A stretch of 18,181 bases of DNA from DATGYC01 sp035298385 (GCA_035298385.1 DATGYC010000262.1:1-18181); one strand, 5' to 3'. Positions 8,278-15,724 are shown, numbered from the stretch's first letter. Translations and numbers: made by a program. Notes: generated by a model from the sequence alone, not told the origin.

Positions 8278-8601
8278 TTAGAGGTTCTCTTCAGGTGGCC
8301 TCAGATTCCCATGTACGTAAGCGGTCAAGACCGCCTCCGGTGATCCGGTGGCTCCCTCCAGAATCCGGATGCCGGCGTTCTGGAACTCCGTCTTCGTCGA
8401 GCAGTCCAGACCCGATGTGATCAGTCGACTGACCCCAAGCTGTTCCAACTCGGCGACCCGAACCCCAGCAGTCCCCTGCCCAGGGTTCGCCAGATAGCTC
8501 CGCCCCTTCACCTGGCCATTCTCCAAATCCGCCACCAAGATCTGCTGGCAACTATCCATCTGCGCCACCAGACCATCCGCAACTGAGATTGCTACGCGCA
8601 C
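8278..8601 (-). CDS. NifX/NifB-type dinitrogenase iron-molybdenum cofactor domain protein
   Basis: A 107-residue single-domain protein of the RNase-H-like Nitro_FeMo-Co family. The N-terminal strand is MRVAISVADG, and the C-terminal half (AELEQLGVSRLITSG, then FQNAGIRILEGATGS, then AYVHGNL) follows the family pattern closely. The usual HFGRA-type motif after the first strand is absent, replaced by VAQMDSCQQI. Cofactor binding may therefore differ; Cys18 and Cys67 are candidate ligands. The start is decided by the ribosome site: AGGAGG lies one base before the ATG at 8607, which is too close, but seven before the GTG at 8601. No other nif-like gene is present, so a nitrogenase role is unlikely. 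Many Firmicutes carry orphan copies of unknown function. It sits between guaB and murA behind a strong hairpin. Confidence 0.75.
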   Translation of the reverse strand: MRVAISVADGLVAQMDSCQQILVADLENGQVKGRSYLANPGQGTAGVRVAELEQLGVSRLITSGLDCSTKTEFQNAGIRILEGATGSPEAVLTAYVHGNLRPPEENL

Positions 8602-8683
8602 AGCCATCCCTCCTAGGAAAAGACAGGGCTGTGCTAAGTCTGCCCATCCAGCCAGAGAACAAGTAGTCGCTCGGTCAAGCCAA

Positions 8684-8718
8684 CGCCCTTGGGCGCCCTC
8701 GATGGGCGCCCAAGGGCG
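8684..8718 (-). terminator. 15-bp hairpin downstream of guaB
   Basis: The arms CGCCCTTGGGCGCCC (8684-8698) and its exact complement (8704-8718) enclose a 5-nt loop, 20 nt after the guaB stop. The minus-strand tail is TTGGCTTG, not a U-tract. It is very stable; a guaB terminator is the likely role. Confidence 0.65.
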
Positions 8719-8738
8719 AACGACAAGCACGCTACCTA

Positions 8739-10202
8739 CTAGGAATGCGAGTAGTTCGGCGACTCCTTCGTAATGTGCACGTCATGGGGATGCGACTCCT
8801 TCAACCCCGCAGAGGTGATGCGGCGGAACTTCGCATCCTGCCGCAGCCCCTCAATGGTCGGGGTACCACAATACCCCATACCGGCTCGCAGTCCGCCGAC
8901 CAACTGGAAGATCGTGTCCTGGAGGGCGCCCTTGTACGGCACCCGCCCCTCAATCCCCTCCGGGACGAGCTTCGGGGCGTTCGCCTGGAAGTACCGGTCG
9001 GCCGAGCCGCCCTCCTTCATGGCGCCCATCGAGCCCATGCCGCGATAGGTCTTGAACGAACGGCCCTGGTAGATCTCCATCTCGCCCGGGGACTCCTCCG
9101 TACCCGCCAAGAGTGAGCCGAGCATGACGGTCGAACCGCCCGCCGCCAGAGCCTTGACGATGTCACCCGAGAACTTGATGCCGCCGTCAGCGATTACCGG
9201 TACGCCGTGCTTCTCAGCCTCCATGGCGCACTCATAGATCGCCGTCACCTGCGGCACACCGATGCCCGCCACGACGCGGGTCGTGCAGATCGAGCCCGGA
9301 CCAATGCCGACCTTGACCGCGTCCGCTCCGGCCAGAATCAGGTCACGGGTCCCCTCCGGGGTCGCCACGTTGCCAGCGATGATCTGGGCCTGCGGGAACC
9401 GCTCCTTGACCGACGAGAGCGCCTTCAGGATGCCCTCTGAGTGACCGTGGGCCGAGTCGAGGACTAGCACGTCAACGCCGGCCTGAACCAGGGCGCCCGC
9501 CCGCTCCATCATGTCCGCAGAGACGCCGATCGCTGCGCCACAGAGCAGCCGGCCCCGGGCGTCCTTGGCCGAGTTCGGGTACTTCTTCGCCTTCTCGATA
9601 TCCTTGATAGTCAGGAGGCCCTTTAGATGTCCTTCGTCATCGACGAGGGGCAACTTCTCGACCTTCCGCTTGCGCAGGATCTCCCGAGCCTGCTCCAGGT
9701 TGGTCCCGACCGGCCCGGTGATCAGGTTCTCCCGGGTCATCACGTTCCCGACCGGCTGGTGGTGGTTCTCTTCAAACCGGAGGTCCCGGTTGGTCAGAAT
9801 GCCGACCAACTTGTGCGACTCACGATCGACGACCGGCACGCCGGAGATTCGGTAGCGGGCCATGATCCGCAGAGCCGCATCGATCATATCATCCGGGTGA
9901 ACGAAGACAGGATCAGCGATGATCCCGTGCTCCGAGCGCTTCACCTTGTCGACCTCTTCGGCCTGAGCCTCAATCGACATCGACTTATGGATGATGCCGA
10001 CACCGCCCTCACGTGCCATGGCGATCGCCATGCGGGCCTCGGTCACCGTGTCCATCGCCGCCGAGATCATCGGGATGTTGAGCCGAAGGCTCCGAGTCAA
10101 GCGGGTCGAGACATCGACGTCCCGGGGCAGGACGGCTGAACGGGCTGGCACTAGGAGAACGTCATCAAACGTCAGGGCTTCCGAGCCGAATTTGTCGTGC
10201 AT
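8739..10202 (-). CDS. guaB: IMP dehydrogenase
   Basis: A 487-residue protein, the usual length. It oxidises IMP to XMP with NAD+, the rate-limiting step of guanine nucleotide synthesis. The TIM barrel is interrupted by a CBS-domain pair at about 95-205 (DPVFVHPDDMIDAALRIM and the GLLTIKDIEKAKKYPN end). The catalytic loop carries Cys306 in GIGPGSICTTRVVAGIG. The IMP-phosphate loop and flap (FKTYRGMGSMGAM) are intact. The ATG at 10202 follows a GGAGGG ribosome site at 6-7 nt. A consensus promoter (10244-10272) lies just upstream, leaving a leader of only ~35 nt, so no purine riboswitch fits. A strong hairpin follows the stop. It is probably monocistronic. Confidence 0.97.
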   Translation of the reverse strand: MHDKFGSEALTFDDVLLVPARSAVLPRDVDVSTRLTRSLRLNIPMISAAMDTVTEARMAIAMAREGGVGIIHKSMSIEAQAEEVDKVKRSEHGIIADPVFVHPDDMIDAALRIMARYRISGVPVVDRESHKLVGILTNRDLRFEENHHQPVGNVMTRENLITGPVGTNLEQAREILRKRKVEKLPLVDDEGHLKGLLTIKDIEKAKKYPNSAKDARGRLLCGAAIGVSADMMERAGALVQAGVDVLVLDSAHGHSEGILKALSSVKERFPQAQIIAGNVATPEGTRDLILAGADAVKVGIGPGSICTTRVVAGIGVPQVTAIYECAMEAEKHGVPVIADGGIKFSGDIVKALAAGGSTVMLGSLLAGTEESPGEMEIYQGRSFKTYRGMGSMGAMKEGGSADRYFQANAPKLVPEGIEGRVPYKGALQDTIFQLVGGLRAGMGYCGTPTIEGLRQDAKFRRITSAGLKESHPHDVHITKESPNYSHS

Positions 10203-10243
10203 GTTCGTCCCTCCAAAGGTAGTCCACTGCAGAAATTTGAGGA

Positions 10244-10272
10244 ATTATACCACGTTGCATACTGAGGGTCAA
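10244..10272 (-). promoter_or_regulatory. Sigma-A promoter of guaB
   Basis: On the minus strand TTGACC (10267-10272) and TATAAT (10244-10249) are separated by exactly 17 bp. The -10 is a perfect match and the -35 a 5-of-6 match. The predicted start is near 10237, about 35 nt before the guaB ATG. This is the best promoter in the window. Confidence 0.9.
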
Positions 10273-10332
10273 CCTGCCGAGGTCGCATACTGGCCCAGCC
10301 GATAACCAACCCTAAGGGCGAGGTGAGCCATC

Positions 10333-10650
10333 ATGCCGAATCTTGATCCGAGCGCCGTCGGGGCGTCCGTCCCGAACAGCACCTTGGAGAGCTCCTACGC
10401 CAACCGACTAGCGAACCAACAGAGTGCGACCGCCAGCGCTCCCAATCTCTTTGGCGGCCAGGCCCAGCCGACCTCCAGCTTTGGGGCGGACCTGCAGAGC
10501 GCATCGAATGGGTATACGCAGGGCGCCAACGCAGGCTCGTCCGTCTACGGGGAGCAGGGCGCCCAGAACGCATTGAACCAGGACAACGATACCCACGACC
10601 AGTTCAAGTTTGCCTACGAACAGAACGGCGTCCCCAGCTATAACCAGTAG
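10333..10650 (+). CDS. Small Asn/Gln/Ser/Ala-rich protein of unknown function
   Basis: A 105-residue protein I do not recognise. It is low in charge (one Lys, one Arg, a cluster of Asp/His around residue 85) and rich in Asn, Gln, Ser, Ala and Gly. It has no signal peptide or membrane segment. The C-terminal third, from YGEQGAQNALNQDND to the end, is the least repetitive. Composition loosely recalls gamma-type small acid-soluble spore proteins, but their EFASET repeat is absent. Support for coding: an AGGTGA ribosome site six bases before the ATG, and a perfect terminator 9 nt after the stop. Two GCATACTG octamers (10257-10264 and 10285-10292) lie upstream. The second resembles the -10 of forespore sigma-G promoters but lacks a matching -35. 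A spore or surface role is a guess. Confidence 0.7.
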   Translation: MPNLDPSAVGASVPNSTLESSYANRLANQQSATASAPNLFGGQAQPTSSFGADLQSASNGYTQGANAGSSVYGEQGAQNALNQDNDTHDQFKFAYEQNGVPSYNQ

Positions 10651-10659
10651 CCAGGATGC

Positions 10660-10698
10660 GCAAAAGACGGGCAGGGGACTCCCCTGCCCGTCTTTTGC
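10660..10698. terminator. Perfect bidirectional intrinsic terminator
   Basis: The arms 10660-10677 and 10681-10698 are exact complements over 18 bp with a 3-nt loop. They include AAAA and TTTT runs, so a U-tract is produced on either strand. It lies 9 nt after the unknown small gene (+). It is also downstream of murC (-), with the repeat element between. It should stop both converging transcripts. Confidence 0.93.
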
Positions 10699-10700
10699 TG

Positions 10701-10756
10701 CGATGGGCAACCTCCTGCGGAGCTAAACTCGCAGCGTCCTCGGAGGTTGCCCATCG
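10701..10756 (+). repeat. 56-bp stem-loop element, copy 1
   Basis: A 15-bp perfect stem (10701-10715 with 10742-10756) encloses a 26-nt loop that contains TGCG and CGCA arms around GAGCTAAACT. It is the inverted-orientation match of 15754-15809: 50 of 56 positions are identical. Two stem pairs are changed on both sides (A-T to G-C, and G-C to C-G), so pairing is kept. The only other change is two loop bases. It starts 2 nt after the bidirectional terminator and ends exactly at the murC stop codon. Confidence 0.9.
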
Positions 10757-12142
10757 TTAGACCGTCGTCGCCTGCAGACGCTCTGCCAGCGCCTTGGCCA
10801 CCGTCCAGATATCCCCGGCGCCCATCGTCAGGACGGTATCCCCCGGCCGGACGATCTCGATGAGGCGGGCGAGGATCGCTTCCTTCGCCTCAATCACCTC
10901 GACCGGGCGCCCCGTGTTCGCCTGAATCCCCACCGCCAGCGCCTCGGACGTCACGCCCGGAATCACCGGCTCGCCCGGCGGGGAGTAGATCGGGGTCAGA
11001 ATCAACTCATCGGCGTCGCCGAACGCCTCGGTGAACTCCTTCATCAGCCAGTGCGTGCGCGAGTAGCGCTGCGGCTGGAAGACCGCGACGACGCGGCGCC
11101 CCTCGCGCTCCTTCGCCGCCTGCAGGGTCGCCCGTACCTCGGTCGGGTGGTGGGCGTAGTCATCGACCACGACCACATCGTTCACCTCGGCCCAGACCTG
11201 GAAGCGCCGCTTGGCGTTGCCGAAGGAGCGGTAGGCCTCGGCCATCTGGGCGAAGGAGAGGCCCACCCGCGAACCGACAATCAGGGCCGCCAGGGAGTTG
11301 AGTGCGTTGTGCTTGCCCGGTACGGGTAGCTCAATCGTGCAAAGCCGATGGCCTGCCCGGAGCACTTCGTAGGCGACGCCCGTGCCGTGCGGCCGGATGT
11401 TGACCGCCCGCCACTCGTTCGCCTCGCTCTCGCCGTAGAAGACGACCTCAACGCCCTTCGCCTGCTCACCAATCAAGCGAAGGTTCGGGTCGTCGCCCAT
11501 CACAATACCTAACCCACCGGGGACGACCTGGCTCAAATACTGGGCGAAGCCCTGCTTGATCTCCTCAAAGGAGCCGTTCCAGTGCTCCAGATGCTCCGCT
11601 TCCATATTGGTGATGACCGTGATCGTTGGGTGGTAACGCAGGAAGGAGCGGTCCGACTCGTCCGCCTCCGCTACGACCGGGCCCCGGCCCGCCTTGCCCG
11701 TCCCACCGATCACCTTTAGCTCGCCGCCGACCAGGACGGTCGGGTCGAGTCCGCCCTTCTCCAGCAAGAGGGCGGTCATCGAGGTGGTCGTGGTCTTCCC
11801 GTGGGTCCCCGCCAGGGCGATGGCGCCCGGCTGGTTTAGGAAGTAGGCCAGCAGTTCGGAACGATGCCAGATCCGGATCCCCTGCTCCCGAGCGGCGGCC
11901 ATCTCCGGGTTTGAGGCGGGAACCTGAGTGCTGTAGATGACGAGATCAGCGCCCTCAACGTAGGCGGCATCATGGGCGCCGATGTGAACCTCAGCGCCGA
12001 CGGCCTCTAGTTGCTTGGTCCGCTCCGAAGCAGCAACGTCCGAGCCTGAGACCCGGACGCCTTGCTGGAGCAGGACCATGGCGAGGCCGCTCATGCCGTA
12101 CCCGCCGATGGCGATGAAGTGGACTTTTTGGGCGTTTAGCAC
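10757..12142 (-). CDS. murC: UDP-N-acetylmuramate--L-alanine ligase
   Basis: A 461-residue cytosolic Mur ligase adding L-Ala to UDP-MurNAc with ATP. The N-terminal domain has the UDP-binding IAIGGYGMSGLA (10-21). The ATP loop is GTHGKTTTT (112-120). EADESDRSFL and ITNMEAEHLEHW follow in the central domain. The C-terminal domain carries DDYAHHPTEV and FQPQRYSRT, diagnostic for MurC. The start is a GTG at 12142 with a GGGGGA ribosome site about 7 nt upstream. It is the last gene of a run of six minus-strand genes, 32 nt after the carbonic-anhydrase-like gene. It is not in a dcw cluster here, so the division/wall genes of this organism are dispersed. The stop codon abuts the 56-bp stem-loop. Confidence 0.97.
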   Translation of the reverse strand: MLNAQKVHFIAIGGYGMSGLAMVLLQQGVRVSGSDVAASERTKQLEAVGAEVHIGAHDAAYVEGADLVIYSTQVPASNPEMAAAREQGIRIWHRSELLAYFLNQPGAIALAGTHGKTTTTSMTALLLEKGGLDPTVLVGGELKVIGGTGKAGRGPVVAEADESDRSFLRYHPTITVITNMEAEHLEHWNGSFEEIKQGFAQYLSQVVPGGLGIVMGDDPNLRLIGEQAKGVEVVFYGESEANEWRAVNIRPHGTGVAYEVLRAGHRLCTIELPVPGKHNALNSLAALIVGSRVGLSFAQMAEAYRSFGNAKRRFQVWAEVNDVVVVDDYAHHPTEVRATLQAAKEREGRRVVAVFQPQRYSRTHWLMKEFTEAFGDADELILTPIYSPPGEPVIPGVTSEALAVGIQANTGRPVEVIEAKEAILARLIEIVRPGDTVLTMGAGDIWTVAKALAERLQATTV

Positions 12143-12174
12143 CCGGCTTCCCCCTTAGCGATCATTGATTTAGC

Positions 12175-12693
12175 TTATTCCGTGATGCCGCTCTCCTTGA
12201 AGAGTTTGGCGTTCTGCATGTAGTTCTGCGGCCCCTGCTTGATCATGGCCCGTTCCTTCTCTCCGACCTCGCGGACGATCTTCGCGGGGCGCCCCATGAT
12301 CACCGAGTTGGGCGGGAAGACCTTCCCCTCCGTCACCAGCGAACCAGCGCCAATCAGCGAGTTCTCGCCGATCTGGGCGCCGTTGAGAATCGTCGAGCCC
12401 ATCCCGACCAGGACGTTGTCAGCGATCGTGCAGCCATGGATGATGCAGTTATGCCCGACAACGACGTGCGAACCGATGGTCGTTGGCATGCCGTAGTCGC
12501 AGTGGACCGTCGTGTTGTCCTGGATGTTCGTCCCGTCCCCGATGGTGATCGGAGCGATATCCCCGCGGACGACGGCGTTGAACCAGACCGAGGCGTTGGC
12601 CCCGATCGTCACGTGGCCGATCACATGGGCGCCCGGAGCGATGTAGGCTGACTCTGCCACCTCGGGCGTCTGGCCCTGGAGGGTATGAAGCAT
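12175..12693 (-). CDS. Gamma-carbonic-anhydrase-like hexapeptide-repeat protein
   Basis: A 172-residue left-handed beta-helix protein of the YrdA/PaaY/CaiE type. Hexapeptide repeats run from about residue 16 to 118 (for example VIGHVT, IGENSLIGAGSLV). A C-terminal helix follows (KERAMIKQGPQNYMQNAKLF). The three zinc-ligand histidines expected of gamma carbonic anhydrases are present: His64 (TTVHCDYG), His81 and His86 (VVVGHNCIIHGC). RGDIAPITIGDGTNIQDN is the typical active-site segment. The acidic proton-shuttle loop of archaeal Cam is missing, so activity is uncertain; homologues are often inactive or act on thioesters. The ATG has a perfect GAGGAGG site 6 nt upstream. It lies 30 nt from the PAP2 gene and 32 nt from murC. 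Confidence 0.88.
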   Translation of the reverse strand: MLHTLQGQTPEVAESAYIAPGAHVIGHVTIGANASVWFNAVVRGDIAPITIGDGTNIQDNTTVHCDYGMPTTIGSHVVVGHNCIIHGCTIADNVLVGMGSTILNGAQIGENSLIGAGSLVTEGKVFPPNSVIMGRPAKIVREVGEKERAMIKQGPQNYMQNAKLFKESGITE

Positions 12694-12723
12694 GATGATC
12701 CTCCTCTCTAGGTTGGACGCCGG

Positions 12724-13608
12724 TTAGCGGCCCTTGGTCACGAAGCGGGTCCAGATCAAGGGGAGCAGGTAGGTAGCGGAGAGGCCCATCAAGCCGTAGC
12801 GCACGAACGTGACCGGCTCCGACTCGCCAAAGAGCGCCTTGATGCCGATGCGGAGGCCCATGACGAGGGCGAAGCCGACCAGTACCTTCAGCACCTGGCT
12901 CGCGACCGACCCAACCCGCGGATCAAAGCGGACGAACCGCTCCTCCAGGGCGAAGCCGACGGCCAGGCCCATGTAGGCGCCGACCATGGTAAGCACCGTG
13001 TGGATGTCGCCGGGGGCCACCTTGACAGCGATGCCAAGGGCGACCAGGGGCAAGAGGATCGCATAGGCCAACTGCTGGCCAAACGACTGCCCCTCTCCCC
13101 GCCAGAAGTGGGCCGTCTTGATGAAGAACCAGAGGGCGATCCCACCGAAGACCCACCCACCTAGGATATCCAGCGGCCAATGGACCCCCAAGTAGAGCCG
13201 GGAGATGCCGATGAGCAAGACGCCGATTCCAGCGAGCCAGTTGAACCAAGGACGGCGGAGATACCAGGCTGCTAACCCCCAGAACATCAACGGGTTCATG
13301 GCGTGGCCGCTCGGGAAGGCGCCGCCTAGGGCGGTCTCCGCCGCACCCGAGGGCGGGTTCAACTCCGGATGACTCCGGAATGGGCGCTCGGTATGGAAGA
13401 GGTCCTTCAATACATCGTTTGCCCAAAGCCCCAGGGCGAAGACGGCAGCGAGGTGCCGGGCAGCCCGCTTGTCGACCAGCCAGAAGATCAGCGGCAGGAG
13501 AAGAATATAGACCGTCTCGGAATGAAGGTTGGTGATCAGCATCATGATCTGGTCGAGTACTGGGGTCCGGAGCGACTGGAACCCGTGCAGAATATCGATG
13601 CCGCTCAT
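12724..13608 (-). CDS. PAP2-family membrane phosphatase
   Basis: A 294-residue polytopic protein with the three phosphatase motifs: KDLFHTERPF (68-77; Lys68, Arg75, Pro76), PSGH (99-102, catalytic His102) and SRLYLGVHWPLD (136-147; Arg137, nucleophile His143, Asp147). Enzymes of this type remove phosphate from lipid phosphates such as undecaprenyl pyrophosphate or phosphatidate on the outer face of the membrane. About 110 further residues with three or four extra hydrophobic segments follow the catalytic core, making it longer than a minimal PgpB/BcrC protein. Placement ahead of murC makes undecaprenyl-PP recycling for wall synthesis an attractive guess. The ATG has GGGGAGG 6 nt upstream. Confidence 0.88.
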   Translation of the reverse strand: MSGIDILHGFQSLRTPVLDQIMMLITNLHSETVYILLLPLIFWLVDKRAARHLAAVFALGLWANDVLKDLFHTERPFRSHPELNPPSGAAETALGGAFPSGHAMNPLMFWGLAAWYLRRPWFNWLAGIGVLLIGISRLYLGVHWPLDILGGWVFGGIALWFFIKTAHFWRGEGQSFGQQLAYAILLPLVALGIAVKVAPGDIHTVLTMVGAYMGLAVGFALEERFVRFDPRVGSVASQVLKVLVGFALVMGLRIGIKALFGESEPVTFVRYGLMGLSATYLLPLIWTRFVTKGR

Positions 13609-13658
13609 AGAGATCCTCCCCTAGTTCGTCCGTGCATCCTAGTAAGCAAGCTAACCGC

Positions 13659-14147
13659 CTACGATTCTATGCGCAGAACCTGCACCGGTACGCCTGCGGC
13701 GAAGGCACCAGCGGGTAGATCCTTGTTGACGAGGGACATGGCCGAGACGGTCGTGCCCTCCCCGATGGTGACGCCAGCGAGGATCGTCGAGTTCGCCCCG
13801 ACCATCACGTCACGCTTGATCAGCACAGGCCCGATCTTGGCGCCGCTCACCAGGAACTCATGGCAGAGGATGACCGAGTTGTACCCGATCACGACATTAT
13901 CCTCCACCGTGATCAGGTGCGGGTAGAAGACGTCCAGGACGACCGCCAGACCGAAGGAGACGTTCTGGCCGATCCTGGCGCCCGTCAGACGGTACAGGAA
14001 GCACTTCAACCGGAGCGAGGGGCTGTACTTGGCCAAGTAGATGCAGATGAAGTTCCAGACGACCCGGAGCGGGTGGACCAGCTTGGGCCAGTACTGCAGC
14101 GCGTTGAGTGGCCCATGGTTAGGCAACTCGGTCAGGCGACGTGCCAA
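13659..14147 (-). CDS. Hexapeptide-repeat acyltransferase (LbH family)
   Basis: A 162-residue protein. Residues 20-52 form a hydrophobic/basic helical start (WNFICIYLAKYSPSLRLK), and residues 56-155 form a left-handed beta-helix. His96 (VILCHEF) occupies the place of the catalytic histidine of maltose/galactoside O-acetyltransferase relatives. GVPVQVLR at the C-terminus is the usual terminal turn. The acyl donor is probably acetyl-CoA; the acceptor, perhaps a cell-surface sugar, is unknown. The start is taken as TTG 14147, which has AGGGGGG about 8 nt upstream. The alternative ATG at 14201 overlaps the end of tsaD and lacks a ribosome site. It lies between tsaD and PAP2 in the rnhA-murC run. 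Confidence 0.78.
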   Translation of the reverse strand: MARRLTELPNHGPLNALQYWPKLVHPLRVVWNFICIYLAKYSPSLRLKCFLYRLTGARIGQNVSFGLAVVLDVFYPHLITVEDNVVIGYNSVILCHEFLVSGAKIGPVLIKRDVMVGANSTILAGVTIGEGTTVSAMSLVNKDLPAGAFAAGVPVQVLRIES

Positions 14148-14172
14148 GGCGGAAGCCCCCCTGCAAGAGTAG

Positions 14173-15234
14173 CTAGAGAATCCCCAGGGACGGAACCGCA
14201 TTCAAGTCCATGCCATGCCGGACGCCCGATACGAAGAGGTAGTGCCCAGCCGCCCCGATCATCGCCGCGTTGTCCGTGCACAGGACAGGCGGCGGGTAAC
14301 CCAGGCGTATGCCCAGCGGGGCGAGCGCCTCACCCATCGCCTGGCGCAGGGCGCCGTTCGACGCCACCCCGCCCGCCATAATAACCTGCTTGACGCCCTT
14401 CTCCTGCGCCGCCATCACGGTCCGCTCAACCAAGGCGGTCGTGACGACGCGCTGGAAGGAGGCGGCCAGGTCAGCACGCCCCTGTTCATCCAGGGTTTCG
14501 CCCTTCTGCTCCAGCTTGTGCACGTACTGCAAGACAGCCGTCTTCAGGCCGCTGAAGGAGAAGTCATAGGGGTCATCGGTCCGGACCTTGGGGAGCGGGA
14601 CGTTATCCGGGTTCCCCTGCCGGGCTAGCTTCTCGACCGCCGGGCCGCCCGGGTAGCCCAGACCGCAGGAGCGGGCGACCTTGTCGAACGCCTCCCCAGC
14701 GGCGTCATCTCGCGTCCGGCCGAGAAGCTCCATCTGACCGTGATCCTTCATGTAGATCAGGTCTGTATGCCCACCCGAGACGATCAGGCAGACGAGCGGA
14801 AACTCTGGGGAGACCGCCGAGGACGGTGCGATTTCAGCCCCGCAGCCGGGGGCCCACTCCACAAGCCAGTTGGCGTAGATATGCCCCTGCAGGTGGTTCA
14901 CCCCGATCAGCGGCTTCTCCTGCGCGAAAGCGAGCGCCTTGGCCGCCGAGAGGCCGACCAGAAGTGTCCCAACCAGACCAGGTCCGTGCGTGACGGCGAT
15001 CGCATCGATCTGCTCGATCGTCACCTTCGCCTCGGCCAGGGCCTCCTTGATCACGGGCAGGATTAGCTCCAAGTGCTTGCGAGAGGCGATCTCTGGCACC
15101 ACTCCGCCGTACTGCGTGAAGAGGTCCACCTGACTGGCAATCACATTCGACAGAACGCGCCGGCCTCCTGCGATCACGGCAGCGGCCGTCTCGTCGCAGG
15201 AGGATTCGATTCCAAGGACAAGTAGGTCAGACAC
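14173..15234 (-). CDS. tsaD: tRNA N6-adenosine threonylcarbamoyltransferase
   Basis: A 353-residue protein of the Kae1/TsaD ASKHA family. With TsaB and TsaE it transfers threonylcarbamoyl from TC-AMP to A37 of ANN-decoding tRNAs. LGIESSCDETAAAV is at 7-20. The metal ligands His114 and His118 are in GVNHLQGH, and the third ligand Asp321 is in CTDNAAMIGAAG. Length and motifs are complete. The start is a GTG at 15234 with GAGGAG nine bases upstream, overlapping the rnhA 3' end region. tsaB and tsaE are not in this window. It is second in the operon after rnhA (gap 17 nt). Confidence 0.97.
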   Translation of the reverse strand: MSDLLVLGIESSCDETAAAVIAGGRRVLSNVIASQVDLFTQYGGVVPEIASRKHLELILPVIKEALAEAKVTIEQIDAIAVTHGPGLVGTLLVGLSAAKALAFAQEKPLIGVNHLQGHIYANWLVEWAPGCGAEIAPSSAVSPEFPLVCLIVSGGHTDLIYMKDHGQMELLGRTRDDAAGEAFDKVARSCGLGYPGGPAVEKLARQGNPDNVPLPKVRTDDPYDFSFSGLKTAVLQYVHKLEQKGETLDEQGRADLAASFQRVVTTALVERTVMAAQEKGVKQVIMAGGVASNGALRQAMGEALAPLGIRLGYPPPVLCTDNAAMIGAAGHYLFVSGVRHGMDLNAVPSLGIL

Positions 15235-15251
15235 GGGTCGTGGCTCCTCTC

Positions 15252-15692
15252 CTAGACGGTACCCGCCTTGATGGCGGCGCGGGCCAGCTCATCACATCGA
15301 TTGTTGTAAGGGTTATCGGCGTGCCCCTTCACCTTGATCCACTCCACCTGGTGCTGCTCGGCCGTGCGGAGCAGCTCCTTCCAGAGGTCCTGGTTCTCGA
15401 CCGGCTCCTTCTTGCTGTTGATCCAGCCGTTGCGCAGCCAGTTCCGGATCCAGTTCTGTAGAAAGGCGTTGACCAAGTAGGCCGAGTCGCTATAGAGCTT
15501 CACTTTACAAGGCTTGGTCAGGGCGCCCAGGCTGCTGATCGCCGCCTGGATCTCCATCCGGTTGTTCGTCGTCTTGGCGGCAAAACCGGAGAGCTCCTTC
15601 TTGTGATCCCCCATCATCAGGATGGCGCCCCAGCCGCCTGGCCCAGGATTACCCGAGCAGGCCCCGTCCGTGTAGATCGTCACTTCCTGCAA
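15252..15692 (-). CDS. rnhA: Ribonuclease HI
   Basis: A 146-residue RNase HI that cleaves the RNA strand of RNA:DNA hybrids. The DEDD metal-binding residues are all present: Asp9 (TDGACSGNPGPGGWG), Glu47 (NNRMEI), Asp69 (YSDSAYL) and Asp134 (RCDELA). The catalytic-loop His124 (GHADNPYNN) is present too. It includes the basic handle region (WIRNWLRNGWINSKKEP), so it is of the E. coli type, which Bacillus RNase HI-like proteins often lack. The start is TTG 15692 with GGGAGG nine bases upstream. It is the first gene of the minus-strand run that ends with murC. Confidence 0.95.
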   Translation of the reverse strand: MQEVTIYTDGACSGNPGPGGWGAILMMGDHKKELSGFAAKTTNNRMEIQAAISSLGALTKPCKVKLYSDSAYLVNAFLQNWIRNWLRNGWINSKKEPVENQDLWKELLRTAEQHQVEWIKVKGHADNPYNNRCDELARAAIKAGTV

Positions 15693-15724
15693 TGGAAAGC
15701 GCCTCCCATCTCATGCTAGTCCCT

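Noticed and set aside
8278..8601. Nitrogen-fixation locus
   Set aside because: Only a single orphan FeMo-co domain gene; flanks are guaB and murA.
9627..10139. 170-codon plus-strand frame opposite guaB
   Set aside because: Antisense shadow of a full-length, motif-complete IMP dehydrogenase.
10203..10243. Purine riboswitch ahead of guaB
   Set aside because: The leader predicted from the consensus promoter is only ~35 nt, too short for an aptamer.
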